Shown here piece after piece: positions 53,417 through 62,087 of a stretch of 64,000 bases of DNA; within the stretch, counting starts at the first letter, position 1, and every line of letters starts with the position of its first letter. The notes beneath the pieces are model-generated. The model was not told the origin of the DNA, did no database searches, and saw only the letters and a list, made by a program, of their open reading frames with translations. Position numbers and translations under genes: made by a program. Source of the DNA: Halobiforma lacisalsi AJ5 (GTDB lineage: Archaea; Halobacteriota; Halobacteria; Halobacteriales; Natrialbaceae). The stretch is from the NCBI RefSeq assembly GCF_000226975.2, contig NZ_CP019285.1, forward strand, positions 3,596,001 to 3,660,000. Direction: 5' to 3'.

Positions 53417-53842
53417 TCACTCGCGGTCCGGCCGCGGCGCGTTCTCGTATTTGACCATCTTCTTCGGCTTGTCCGAGATCGTCTCGTAGATCCGCTGGAG
53501 CGTCTCCTCGGCCTCGAGCAGGTTGTGCGCCTCGAGGAACGCCCGGCCCTCGTCGGTCAGGCCGTAGAACTTCCAGGGGTAGCCCTGGCGGCGCTCGTCT
53601 TCGGGCAGGGTGACCTCCTCGACGATGCCCGCCTCGATCAGCTTCTGGACGTGCTTGTAGACGGTCGCCTCGCTCACGCTCGGATTCAACTGCTCGAGTT
53701 CGTACATCGAGGGCAGTTGCTCCGGGTGCTGGAGGATGTTGCTCACGATGGCAAAGCGGGTCTCCTGCGTGACGAAGTGGAGGAGTTCGCGGGTCTCAGC
53801 TTCCGTCTTCGATCCCCCACCGACGCCCGCGTCGGTACTCAT
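53417..53842 (-). CDS. Winged-helix transcriptional regulator
   Basis: 141-residue HTH regulator. The sequence ELLHFVTQETRFAIVSNILQHPEQLPSMYELEQLNPSVSEATVYKHVQKLIEAGIV is the winged helix, followed by wing DERRQGYPWKFYGLTDEGRAFLEAHNLLEAEETLQRIY and a C-terminal helical part. The ATG at 53842 gives MSTDAGVGGG. It points away from DUF5788, with operators GTTTAC... between. Convergent with ureF; no link to urease is shown. Confidence 0.85.
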   Translation of the reverse strand: MSTDAGVGGGSKTEAETRELLHFVTQETRFAIVSNILQHPEQLPSMYELEQLNPSVSEATVYKHVQKLIEAGIVEEVTLPEDERRQGYPWKFYGLTDEGRAFLEAHNLLEAEETLQRIYETISDKPKKMVKYENAPRPDRE

Positions 53843-53872
53843 GGGGCTACGTACGGAGCCGATCACCAAGTA

Positions 53873-53890
53873 GTTTACCCTGGAGTAAAC
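53873..53890. promoter_or_regulatory. Operator-like inverted repeat GTTTACCCTGGAGTAAAC
   Basis: An 18-bp near-palindrome 31 nt from the regulator start. A related site GGGGTAAATTACTC follows at 53897-53910, and a half-site GGGGTAAA lies at 53971-53978 before the DUF5788 gene. These are likely autoregulatory operators of the winged-helix protein. Confidence 0.55.
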
Positions 53891-54011
53891 CACCCTGGGG
53901 TAAATTACTCTCGCGTAAGCTGGTGGTTCGACCCGCCCCGATCCAACGGAAACTTTCGGAAACGGAACCAGTGGGGTAAATGCTATTTCCGTACCGTCTG
54001 AACGTAACTCC

Positions 54012-54566
54012 ATGACCGACGAGTCGCCGCCCGTTCCCGACGACGTCCTGACGAGCGTCACCGACCGTCTCGAGGACGAGGAACTCTCCCTGGCCGACAA
54101 CGAGGAACTGCTCAAGGCCCTGAGCGACCTGGCGCCGCTGTACGAGCGCGAGCGGTCGTACTTCGTCCTCGGGAACTACGACCCCGAGCAGCGCCGCCGC
54201 CTCGAACTCGTCGTCGACCGTCTCGAGCGCCGGGAGGACACGTACGCCTTCCTGATGTCCGACGTCCGGGGCGGCTGGGACAACGGCATCCAGAAGTTCT
54301 GTCTGCTCGCGGACATGGTCACCCACGTCGTCGGTGTCGCCGAGCGGGAGCCGAGCGGCTTCCTCGTCGAGCAGGGCCTGCTCGTCGGCAGCGAGGAGTA
54401 CTTCGACAAGAGCCACGTGCTCAAACGCACTTATCCCGACGCCGACGAGGATCACCCTTACGGCTGGATGGAGGACGCCGTGTTCGAGTTGCTCGAGGCT
54501 GAGGACCGACTCTACGAGTGGCGGACCGAGGACGACCTCCTGGATGCGGTCGAACGGATCCCCTGA
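54012..54566 (+). CDS. DUF5788 family protein
   Basis: 184-residue haloarchaeal protein of unknown function. A helical N-terminus (TSVTDRLEDEELSLADNEELLKALSDLAPLYERERSYFVLGNY) is followed by ELVVDRLERREDTYAFLMSDVRGGWDNGIQKFCLLADMVTHVVGVAEREPSGF. No catalytic motif is recognised. It is divergent from the winged-helix regulator and shares operators, so it may be its target. Confidence 0.75.
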   Translation: MTDESPPVPDDVLTSVTDRLEDEELSLADNEELLKALSDLAPLYERERSYFVLGNYDPEQRRRLELVVDRLERREDTYAFLMSDVRGGWDNGIQKFCLLADMVTHVVGVAEREPSGFLVEQGLLVGSEEYFDKSHVLKRTYPDADEDHPYGWMEDAVFELLEAEDRLYEWRTEDDLLDAVERIP

Positions 54567-54602
54567 CGCGACCGTCAGGCGCTCGCCCGACCCGACACCC
54601 GC

Positions 54603-55577
54603 TCAGGAGTGACCCGACACCGCCACCGGCTCGTAGGGCTCCTCGAGGTAGGCGATGTCCGAGGCCGACAGCGAAATCTCGAGCGCCTCGACGGCTTGCT
54701 CCAGGTGCTCGACGCTCGTCGTCCCGACGATCGGCGCGTCGACCCAGTCTTTGTGCAGTAGCCACGCGAGCGCGATCTGGGCCATCGTCACGCCCTTCTC
54801 GGCGGCCAGTTCGGCGACGCGCTCGTTGATCTCCCGGCCGCCGCCCTCGCGGTAGGGGTGGTCGTAGAGGTGTTCCTCGGTCTCGCCGCGGGTCGTCGCG
54901 TCGATCTCCTCGTGGGGCCGCGTGAGGTAGCCCCGGGCCAGCGGCGACCACGGAAGGACGCCGACGTCCTCCTTCTCACAGAGGGGCAGCATCTCGCGTT
55001 CCTCCTCGCGGTAGACGAGGTTGTAGTGGTTCTGCATCGTCCCGAACCGCTCGAGGCCCAGCCGATCGCTGGTGTACAGCGACTCCGCGAACTGGTGGGC
55101 CCACATCGAGGACGCGCCGACGTACCGGACGTGGCCCCGACGGACTGCGTCGTCCAGCGCCCGCAGCGTCGTCTCGATCGGCGTGTCGTCGTCCCAGCGG
55201 TGGATCTGGTAGAGGTCGATCGTGTCCATTCCCAGCCGTTCCCGGCTGGCCGCGAGTTCCTGCTCGATGGCCTTCCGCGAGAGCCCGCCCGAATTGGGGT
55301 CGTCCTCGCGCATCTGGAAATACCCTTTCGTGGCCACGACCGACTCCTCGCGGTAGCCCTCGAGGGCGTCGCCGAGGATCCGCTCGGATTCGCCCTTCGA
55401 ATACATGTTGGCCGTGTCGAAGAAGTTGATTCCGAGGTCGATCGCTCGCTCGATGATCTCTTTGCTCTCGTCCTCGTCGAGAACCCACTCGCGCCAGTCG
55501 CTCGAGCCGAAACTCATGCAGCCGAGACAGAGCCGACTGACCTCCATGCCGGTCGAACCGAGCGTCGTGTACTCCAT
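54603..55577 (-). CDS. Aldo/keto reductase
   Basis: 324-residue NAD(P)H-dependent oxidoreductase with a TIM barrel. The catalytic tetrad is seen: Asp and Tyr in NFFDTANMYSKGESERILG (about 51 and 56), Lys in VVATKGYF, His in LYQIHRWDDD. GVTMAQIALAWLLHKDWVDAPIVGTTSVEHLEQ carries the cofactor-binding end. Resembles the general stress/xylose-type group; the substrate is unknown. It starts with ATG at 55577. Confidence 0.92.
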   Translation of the reverse strand: MEYTTLGSTGMEVSRLCLGCMSFGSSDWREWVLDEDESKEIIERAIDLGINFFDTANMYSKGESERILGDALEGYREESVVATKGYFQMREDDPNSGGLSRKAIEQELAASRERLGMDTIDLYQIHRWDDDTPIETTLRALDDAVRRGHVRYVGASSMWAHQFAESLYTSDRLGLERFGTMQNHYNLVYREEEREMLPLCEKEDVGVLPWSPLARGYLTRPHEEIDATTRGETEEHLYDHPYREGGGREINERVAELAAEKGVTMAQIALAWLLHKDWVDAPIVGTTSVEHLEQAVEALEISLSASDIAYLEEPYEPVAVSGHS

Positions 55578-55661
55578 GGACAGCGGTAGAACGACCGGGT
55601 AAAAAACGGTGGCTGTCCCGGCGATCGGTCGCTCCGCTCCGTTACGTTTTAGTTCAGCAGT

Positions 55662-55678
55662 TCAGTATTGCATACTGA
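55662..55678. promoter_or_regulatory. Palindrome TCAGTAT-TGC-ATACTGA
   Basis: Seven-base perfect arms with a 3-nt centre, ending 3 nt before a possible 29-codon ORF. It sits between divergent genes (aldo/keto reductase and the small ORF) and looks like an operator for an unknown regulator. Confidence 0.5.
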
Positions 55679-55681
55679 CGT

Positions 55682-55771
55682 ATGGCGGACGAACACAACG
55701 ATCGAGACGCGAACCGAAACGACGACCGAGGCATCGTTTCGCGAATCAAGAGCGTCTTCAGTCGCGACTGA
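55682..55771 (+). CDS. Possible 29-residue small protein
   Basis: ATG at 55682 to TGA at 55769-55771: MADEHNDRDANRNDDRGIVS followed by RIKSVFSRD. Short, charged, no family recognised. A preceding palindrome and A/T-rich bases support a promoter, but coding status is uncertain. Confidence 0.35.
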   Translation: MADEHNDRDANRNDDRGIVSRIKSVFSRD

Positions 55772-55810
55772 TCGTTCGTTCGGCCGCCACCGGCCGAGTG
55801 GCGTCGTTTT

Positions 55811-56290
55811 TTAGCGAACCAACCTGATCAGTGACCCGAATACCGGGAGCCCGAGCGCCGCCCCGACCGCAACGTAGACGATCGGCGTCGTCTCCGCCGC
55901 GACGACCGCCGAGTCGCCGAGGGTCGCCGCGAAGACGGCGAGGACGAGGACGCCGAAGCCGAGTCCCCCCAGCACGGCCCGCTTGGGCGTCGCCGAGACG
56001 AGTCCCACGAGCGCGCCCCCGACGATCAACCCGAGCCAGTGGAGCCACGACAGCGCGAGGCCAACGGCGACCGCGACGAAGAGCGCGACGGCGTGGACCG
56101 TCGAGTCCGTCCGAACCCGCTCGAGGCCGTCCTGGTGTTGCCGATCCGAGGTTCGAGTCCCGACGTTTGCCTCGCCGGTGCGCTCGTCGGTTGCGGGTTC
56201 GACGTTCCCGTTCTCGTTCCCGTTCCCGTCGGTCCCGCGTTCGCTCTCGTCGGTCGGCTCGTCCGCGGCCGGCGAGTCGCTCGCGGTCAT
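55811..56290 (-). CDS. Conserved membrane protein of unknown function
   Basis: 159-residue protein. The first ~60 residues are disordered and acidic. Hydrophobic segments then follow (VHAVALFVAVAVGLALSWLHWLGL, IVGGALVGLVSA, AVLGGLGFGVLVLAVFAATLG, TTPIVYVAVGAALGLPVFGSLI), suggesting four membrane helices. It overlaps the upstream penicillin-acylase gene stop by 4 nt and is probably cotranscribed. No function can be assigned. Confidence 0.72.
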   Translation of the reverse strand: MTASDSPAADEPTDESERGTDGNGNENGNVEPATDERTGEANVGTRTSDRQHQDGLERVRTDSTVHAVALFVAVAVGLALSWLHWLGLIVGGALVGLVSATPKRAVLGGLGFGVLVLAVFAATLGDSAVVAAETTPIVYVAVGAALGLPVFGSLIRLVR

Positions 56291-58773
56291 TGTGATCCCT
56301 CCGTCTCTGCCGCCTCGAAGACGACGTCCGGATCCCCATCATCGACCGAGCGATCCATCGGTTTCTGCTCGCCGTCGAGCCACGCCTCGAACTGGTCGTC
56401 GTAGTGTTCGGAGAAGTAATCGCCCGAGTTGCCGCCGGGGAGGATCGCCGTCGCGTCGCCGCCCGGTTCGACGACCATGCGCCAGCTCGAGCCCACGGCG
56501 TCGTCGACGCGGTAGTTCTTGACCGTCGCCGCCGAGCCGTCGGCCGGCCGATCGTCGTAGTCCAGAAACGGTGCCTCGACGCCGAACGGATGCTCGATCG
56601 GACCGGTCGTGTTCCGATCGCCGTAGGTCTCCCATCCTTCCTCGTCGATCTCCGCGAGCGCGGCCTCGAGCGCGTCGACCATGCGTTCGGGCCGCGATCC
56701 GTCGAACCAGTCGCTGTCGGCAGGCAACGTTGCGAGCACCCAGTCGTTAGGGTAGTACGACTCATCGAGATCGGCGTCCTCGAACGCGGGTTCGAAGACC
56801 TCCCGCCGGAAGCCCTCGAGCCAGCGGTCGAAGACCAGCGCCGAAGATGAGTCCCGTTCCATGCGGTAGTCCCAGTCGGCGAGCTCGTCGGCGGCGTCCT
56901 CGAGGCCGTCCGAGGCCCCGTCGTGGCTCGCGACGGCGTCGACGAGGTCCGGGACCAACTGCGCGGCACGGCCGTCGTAGGTGTCGTCCTGCAACTCACG
57001 GTGGAAGTCGTGGTCGGCAGGCTCGCCGGACTCGAGGCGCTCGTCGAGCCGTTCGTAGATCCGGCCGCCGCGGTACGGCGTGGCGTATGCGACCCCCACG
57101 TAGTGGTTGGGGTCGTCCACGACGCGCTGGTTCGCCGTCGCGAGGACGTCTGGATCGATCGCGTGGGGTTTCTCCTCGAAGGGGACGAACCCGTCCCACG
57201 AGGACTCGCCGAACGGGGTGAACCCGGACCACTCGCCCTCGCCGGCGGAGCCGTCGAAGAGCCGGTTGCCCGAGACGGGATCGCCGTCGATCCGTCTGAT
57301 CGGAAGTTTCCCAGTCACGTAGTACATCGTTCGCCCATCCGCGTCGGCGTAGACGAGGTTCTGTGTCGGCAGGTCGAACTTGCGGGTCGACTCGAGGAGA
57401 TCCTCGAGGCCGTCGCTGCGCTCGAACTCGTAGATGGCTTCGGTCGTCCGTGTCGCGGTGTGGCCCGTCCAGGCGACGCCGACCGTCTGTCCCTCGCGCT
57501 CGAGGACGGGGCCGTGAACGGTCTTCTTGATCGTGAACGTCCGGTCCTCGCCGTCGGCGACCGGGATCGCCCGCTCCTCGGTCTCGAACGCGCGCCACTC
57601 GTCGCCGTAGCGGTACTCGTCGGCGTCGGTGCTCGAGAGGCGCCGGTGGCCCGCACTCGAGCCGTCGTCGCCCCGCATCTCGTACTCGTAGCAGTCTAGC
57701 ACGTCCGCGCCGACGTTCGTGAACGACCACGTCCCCGTTTCGTTCGCGCCCGTGATGACGAACGGGACCCCCGGGAACGTGGCACCGCGGACCGACGTCT
57801 CCGGCGTCTCGACGTGCTGTTCGTACCACAGCGGCGGCGTCATCAGCGTGAGGTGGGGGTCGTAGGCGACGAGCGGGCCGCCGCTGTCGGTGTGCTCGCC
57901 CGAGACGACCCAGCTGTTCGATCCGACCCCCGTAGGCGATTCGAACCGTGAGAGCCAGCTCGCCAGTTCCCGGTCGACGGCGTCGGTCTCGAGGGCGCCG
58001 GACCGTGAGTTCCTGGTCCCGTCGTTCCCGTCGTTCCCGTCGTCCTCATTGTCACCGTCGAGCCGCTCCCCATCGACCCTCTCCCGCAGGATCGGCACGT
58101 CGTGGTTCAGTCGCTCGGGATACAGTTCCTCGAGGGCGTCCGCGCCCAGCCGGTCGGCGATCACCGCCCGACGGAGTTCGCCGAAGTTGCCCGTCAGGTC
58201 CCACGAGATCTGTTTCTCCATCAGGATCGTGTCGACGGGCGTCCACTCGCGGGGCTCGTAGCCCAGCAGTTCGAACTCGAGGGGGAGTTGCTCGGTTTCC
58301 ATCGCGGCGGTGACCCCCTCGGCGTACGCCTCGACGAGCGGCCCCGCGGGGGTGTCCGCGACGCGCTCCCACGTCGCCTCGGCGGCCCCCGCGAAGTCCA
58401 TCGCCACGTGGAACGCGTCGTCCTCGAGGGTGGCCTCGCCGACGAGTTCGGACAATCGGCCGCGCATGACCCGCCGCTGTAGATCGAGCTGGAAGGCCCG
58501 GTCGAACGCCTGGACGTAGCCGACGGCGAAGTACGCGGCCGCCTCGTCGTCGGCCTCGATCGTCGGCACGCCGTACCCGTCGTACCGGACGGTAGCGTCG
58601 CCATACGGGTTCTCTACCGACTCCGACAGCTCCCTGTCCGCGGCGTCCCACGCCGACCCCGACAGCGGCGCGAACGACTCGAGGAGTTCGCTCGCGCCGC
58701 TGACGGTCAGCCCCCCGACGCCGGCGGCGAGCGCGCCGGCGAGTAGTCCTCGACGCGTGGTGTCATTGCTCAC
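56287..58773 (-). CDS. Penicillin-acylase-family Ntn hydrolase
   Basis: 828-residue N-terminal-nucleophile amidohydrolase, starting at GTG. Twin-Arg TRRGLLAGALAAGVGGL at 5-22 suggests Tat export. The precursor is self-cleaved; the catalytic Ser is the first residue after Gly in GVGSNSWVVSG (about 283-287). The downstream chain has FPGVPFVITGANETGTWSFTNVGADVLD and a C-terminal lobe ending with EPGGDATAILPGGNSGDYFSEHYDDQ. Family members cleave amides or acyl-homoserine lactones; here the substrate is unknown. A small membrane protein gene overlaps the end. Confidence 0.88.
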   Translation of the reverse strand: MSNDTTRRGLLAGALAAGVGGLTVSGASELLESFAPLSGSAWDAADRELSESVENPYGDATVRYDGYGVPTIEADDEAAAYFAVGYVQAFDRAFQLDLQRRVMRGRLSELVGEATLEDDAFHVAMDFAGAAEATWERVADTPAGPLVEAYAEGVTAAMETEQLPLEFELLGYEPREWTPVDTILMEKQISWDLTGNFGELRRAVIADRLGADALEELYPERLNHDVPILRERVDGERLDGDNEDDGNDGNDGTRNSRSGALETDAVDRELASWLSRFESPTGVGSNSWVVSGEHTDSGGPLVAYDPHLTLMTPPLWYEQHVETPETSVRGATFPGVPFVITGANETGTWSFTNVGADVLDCYEYEMRGDDGSSAGHRRLSSTDADEYRYGDEWRAFETEERAIPVADGEDRTFTIKKTVHGPVLEREGQTVGVAWTGHTATRTTEAIYEFERSDGLEDLLESTRKFDLPTQNLVYADADGRTMYYVTGKLPIRRIDGDPVSGNRLFDGSAGEGEWSGFTPFGESSWDGFVPFEEKPHAIDPDVLATANQRVVDDPNHYVGVAYATPYRGGRIYERLDERLESGEPADHDFHRELQDDTYDGRAAQLVPDLVDAVASHDGASDGLEDAADELADWDYRMERDSSSALVFDRWLEGFRREVFEPAFEDADLDESYYPNDWVLATLPADSDWFDGSRPERMVDALEAALAEIDEEGWETYGDRNTTGPIEHPFGVEAPFLDYDDRPADGSAATVKNYRVDDAVGSSWRMVVEPGGDATAILPGGNSGDYFSEHYDDQFEAWLDGEQKPMDRSVDDGDPDVVFEAAETEGSQ

Positions 58774-58864
58774 GATTACCGTCCCCTACGTCTCTCCGAT
58801 CCTACATAACTCTGCTGTCGCCGCGGTCCGATCGCCACCTCTCCCCGTCCGGCCCGAAAGAGGG

Positions 58865-60058
58865 CTACAGGTCCGCCGGATCGACCCGTTCGACCGTCGC
58901 TCGGACCGCGAAGAACGCACCGACGCCGAGCGCTCCGTAGAGCACGAGCAACAGCCACGTCGTGACCGTCGCGCTCCCGAGCCCGAGCTTCGCGACGCTG
59001 TTCGCCGGGTGCTCGGGCAGGAGCGTCGACACCACCAGCGCGCCGACGATGGCGACCGAGTACAGCAACTGGGCCTGTCTGCGATCCGGCGCGACGAGTG
59101 CGACGACCGTCCCGAGGCCGACGACCAGCAAGGCCAGCGCGGCGACGAGCCCGATCAGTGCGACCGGGTGGGCGACGGTCGTCCCGTTGACCGCCAGCAG
59201 GGCGAGCCAGGCGACGGCCTGGACGGGCGCGAGCGCGGCCGTCGCAGCGAGTTTCGCGTCGACTACGTCGCCCAGCGACAGCGGCGTTACCCGGAGCAAC
59301 TCGAGCGTACCCCGTTCGCGTTCCTCGACCAGCGAGTCGACGACGATCGAGCCGCTGATGAACGCCGGCAGGAACAGCAACAGCGGCAGCAGGATCGTGT
59401 ACGTGAACCCGACGTACGGGCTCGCGTCGACCTCGTCGGGGACCGATAGCGGGAGCGACTCGAGCCGGTCCGCGTTCCCGACGCGTTCGGCGTGTTCGAC
59501 GGCCTCGAGGGTCTCCCGGAGCTGGACGACGAGCAGGGTCGTCTCGATCCCCTCCTCCGGCGCGGCGACGTCGACGAGCAATCGTCCCTGATCGTCTCTG
59601 GTGGTCTCGAGGACGGCGGCTACCTGTCCGTTCTCGAAAGTGCCATAAGCCGCGTCACGGTTGTCGTATCTGACGGTATTCAGCCCCTCCTGTTCGTCGG
59701 CCGCGGCCTCGAGCGCCGCCCGGTCCTCGCCGACGATGGCGACGTCGATCTCCTGACCGCCGAGCCCGTCGGGATCGTACATGGAGACGAAGCCGACGAC
59801 GAGAAACGAGGAAAACGCCGCGATGAACAACTGGATCGCGATCGCGAGCACGATCGTTTTTTCGGAGCGCAGCGAACGCAGTTCCCGGCGGACGACGGCC
59901 ATTCGGGGCCCGAACCGGGACTCGCGCCCGGCGCCGCTCGCGGCTGCGTGTTCGGACGGTTTCGGTGGGTTCGGTCCCCGCTGGATGGAGTCCGCCGAAC
60001 TGCCAATATCGTGGCCCGTCTCGTTCGAGTCGCCTCGAGACGGCTGATCACGCGACAA
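58865..60058 (-). CDS. ABC-2 family transporter permease
   Basis: 397-residue membrane protein of the NatB/ABC-2 type. A soluble extracellular domain lies between helix 1 (IVLAIAIQLFIAAFSSFLVVG) and the next hydrophobic group. Then FTYTILLPLLLFLPAFISGSIVVDSLVEERERGTLELLRVTPLSLGDVVDAKL is the family signature. The first start is a TTG at 60058; a better-supported ATG is at 59902 (MAVVRRELRSL). It follows the PrsW-like permease with an 11-nt overlap and forms an exporter with the ATPase gene. Confidence 0.86.
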   Translation of the reverse strand: MSRDQPSRGDSNETGHDIGSSADSIQRGPNPPKPSEHAAASGAGRESRFGPRMAVVRRELRSLRSEKTIVLAIAIQLFIAAFSSFLVVGFVSMYDPDGLGGQEIDVAIVGEDRAALEAAADEQEGLNTVRYDNRDAAYGTFENGQVAAVLETTRDDQGRLLVDVAAPEEGIETTLLVVQLRETLEAVEHAERVGNADRLESLPLSVPDEVDASPYVGFTYTILLPLLLFLPAFISGSIVVDSLVEERERGTLELLRVTPLSLGDVVDAKLAATAALAPVQAVAWLALLAVNGTTVAHPVALIGLVAALALLVVGLGTVVALVAPDRRQAQLLYSVAIVGALVVSTLLPEHPANSVAKLGLGSATVTTWLLLVLYGALGVGAFFAVRATVERVDPADL

Positions 60059-62087
60059 GGAGGATCACCCCGAGGTTGTAGCCGACGTGAACGGCGGTTG
60101 CGACCGCCAGCGCGACGGCGTAGCTCGTTCGACCGCGGGTCGCGCCGGCCGCTGAGACGACCGCCGTCACCACGTGGAGTACGAGCGGCGCGAGCACGAT
60201 GCCGGCGAAGACGAACGGGCCGTCCGCGACCGCCGGGGCCGCCGTCTCCGGCCCAAAGGCCGCGACTGCACCCTCGAACTCCTGGAGGCCGACGAGCTGG
60301 ATGATCTGGGTCGCCTTCTCGGCGACGAAGAACGCGGCACCCGAGAGCGTCCCGAGAACCGCGGCGACCTCGAGTGTCGGTTCGAACCGGGCCCGACTGA
60401 AGCCGGCGTAGACGTGGATGCTCTTCGCGACCTCCTCGAGGACCGCCGCGACGACGAGGATGATCGGGACGGCCGCGAACGGGGGTGCGGCGAACAGCAG
60501 GGCGACCGTGAGCAACTGGGCCGCGAAGACGAAGGGGAGAAACACGACGGAGAGGACTGGAACGCTACGTTTCCCCCGAACTCGGACCGCGATGGCGTCG
60601 ACGACCTTCGACGGCACCGGCTTCTGGGCGAACATGTCCTCCTCGCGGTAGGTGCCGATCCCGAGCAGGAAGAGCACCGCGGCGGTGAGATACGCCGGTC
60701 CGGTCGAGACGAGGTACGCGCCGAGCGTCGGCGTCTCGCCCTGGAGGTCCATCACGACCAGCGTCAGCGGCGAGATCAGCGCGATCGGGGTGACGTCCGT
60801 GAAGATCGCCGGGATGAACGCGTAGGTCGTGAGCCCGACGCTGATCGCGACGGTGACGAAGGTCAGTTCCTTGAACGACCGCGCGAACATCGCGCCGGAG
60901 AACGTGGCCGCGAGGAAGAGGAGGGCCACCGGGAGGGTGGCCGCCACCGACAGCGGCCCGCCATCGATGGCGACCGTGATCGCGACGACGATCGCGACGA
61001 GTGCGCCGAGGTACGGCACCGTCTTGCCCGCGACGATCTCGCGGCTCGAGGCCGGCGAGACCAGCAGGAGTTCGCCCCGGCGGTTGATCCGCTCGTCCAT
61101 GATCGTGCTTCCGTAGGCCTGGATGACGAAGTTCATCGGCACGACGAACAGGAACGCGAGGACCAGCGACCGGAACGGGAATGGCGGCGAGAGCGTGCTC
61201 GGCGACCCGGGAACCGCAACGGCCCCGTCCGAGGAATCCGCGACGCTCGGCGTCTCGGTCTCGAGGTCGGTCGTGTTCGTGTCACCGTCGGAATCGCTGC
61301 CCGCGTCGCTGCTTTCGCTCTCGCGTTCGTCTCCGTCTCCCTCTCCGCTCCCGCTTTGGGTGCCGCTCGAGTCGGTGTCCCCGGTAGCGTCGCCACCGTC
61401 GGCGCTCCCGCCGCCGTCTGTCCCGGCCTCCGTCCCGTCTCCGTCTTTCTCCCGGGTGTCGGTGGCCTCGCCGTCGCTGTCGCCGGCCGAGTCGGCTGGC
61501 GCGCCAGCGTCTTCGCCATCGCTCGAGGGCTCGATCGCCCCCTCGAAGCTCCGGTCCTGGTAGTCGATCTCGACGAGCACCGGGTAGGCCGCCGCCTCGT
61601 CTTCCTCCTGAGCCATCAGCCCCTCGTTGTACCGGTCGATCGCGTCCCGAAAGGCGTCGTAGGCGGCCTCGCCGTTCTCCCCGACGTAGCCAATCTGCCC
61701 GTCTTCGATCACGACGTCGACGTCCGGGTCGTCGGCGGCGTAGACCCCGTCGAGTCCGCTCTCGTGGAGCGGCACCGTCCTGAACTGGTCGCTCGCGGCC
61801 GCGACGTCGTAGTACGGATCGTCTTCGTCGACGCCGACGACGTAGATCTCGTCCTCGAGGCCGAGTCCCTCGTCGGCGACCGAGAGCCCCACGGTCGCGA
61901 CCGCGATGGCAACCACGGCGAGGACGAAAAGCGTCTTCCGGTCGACAGTCCCGGTCGTCCGCGAGACTTCCCAGCGGGCGACGCGAGCGATTCTCGAGAC
62001 CGACTCGAGAACGCGTCGGGCGCGTCGTCGGAGGGCACCGGGACCGTCGCCGCGGTCGCCTTCGCCGGACTGGTGATCCCCGCTCAC
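60048..62087 (-). CDS. ABC-2 permease fused to a PrsW-like intramembrane protease domain
   Basis: 679-residue protein starting at GTG. The N-terminal part resembles ABC-2 permeases (TLFVLAVVAIAVATVGL helix, large extracellular domain with an acidic Ser/Gly/Asp repeat near 175-290, then FVVPMNFVIQAYGSTIMDERINRRGELLLVSPASSREIVAGKTVPYL). The C-terminal ~170 residues contain the PrsW/CPBP motifs: EEVAK (about 551), FFVAEK Glu near 583, His in PLVLHVVTA near 637 and VHVGYN near 669. These are the family's catalytic residues. It forms one operon with the ATPase gene. Joint function is not known. Confidence 0.8.
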   Translation of the reverse strand: MSGDHQSGEGDRGDGPGALRRRARRVLESVSRIARVARWEVSRTTGTVDRKTLFVLAVVAIAVATVGLSVADEGLGLEDEIYVVGVDEDDPYYDVAAASDQFRTVPLHESGLDGVYAADDPDVDVVIEDGQIGYVGENGEAAYDAFRDAIDRYNEGLMAQEEDEAAAYPVLVEIDYQDRSFEGAIEPSSDGEDAGAPADSAGDSDGEATDTREKDGDGTEAGTDGGGSADGGDATGDTDSSGTQSGSGEGDGDERESESSDAGSDSDGDTNTTDLETETPSVADSSDGAVAVPGSPSTLSPPFPFRSLVLAFLFVVPMNFVIQAYGSTIMDERINRRGELLLVSPASSREIVAGKTVPYLGALVAIVVAITVAIDGGPLSVAATLPVALLFLAATFSGAMFARSFKELTFVTVAISVGLTTYAFIPAIFTDVTPIALISPLTLVVMDLQGETPTLGAYLVSTGPAYLTAAVLFLLGIGTYREEDMFAQKPVPSKVVDAIAVRVRGKRSVPVLSVVFLPFVFAAQLLTVALLFAAPPFAAVPIILVVAAVLEEVAKSIHVYAGFSRARFEPTLEVAAVLGTLSGAAFFVAEKATQIIQLVGLQEFEGAVAAFGPETAAPAVADGPFVFAGIVLAPLVLHVVTAVVSAAGATRGRTSYAVALAVATAVHVGYNLGVILLVA

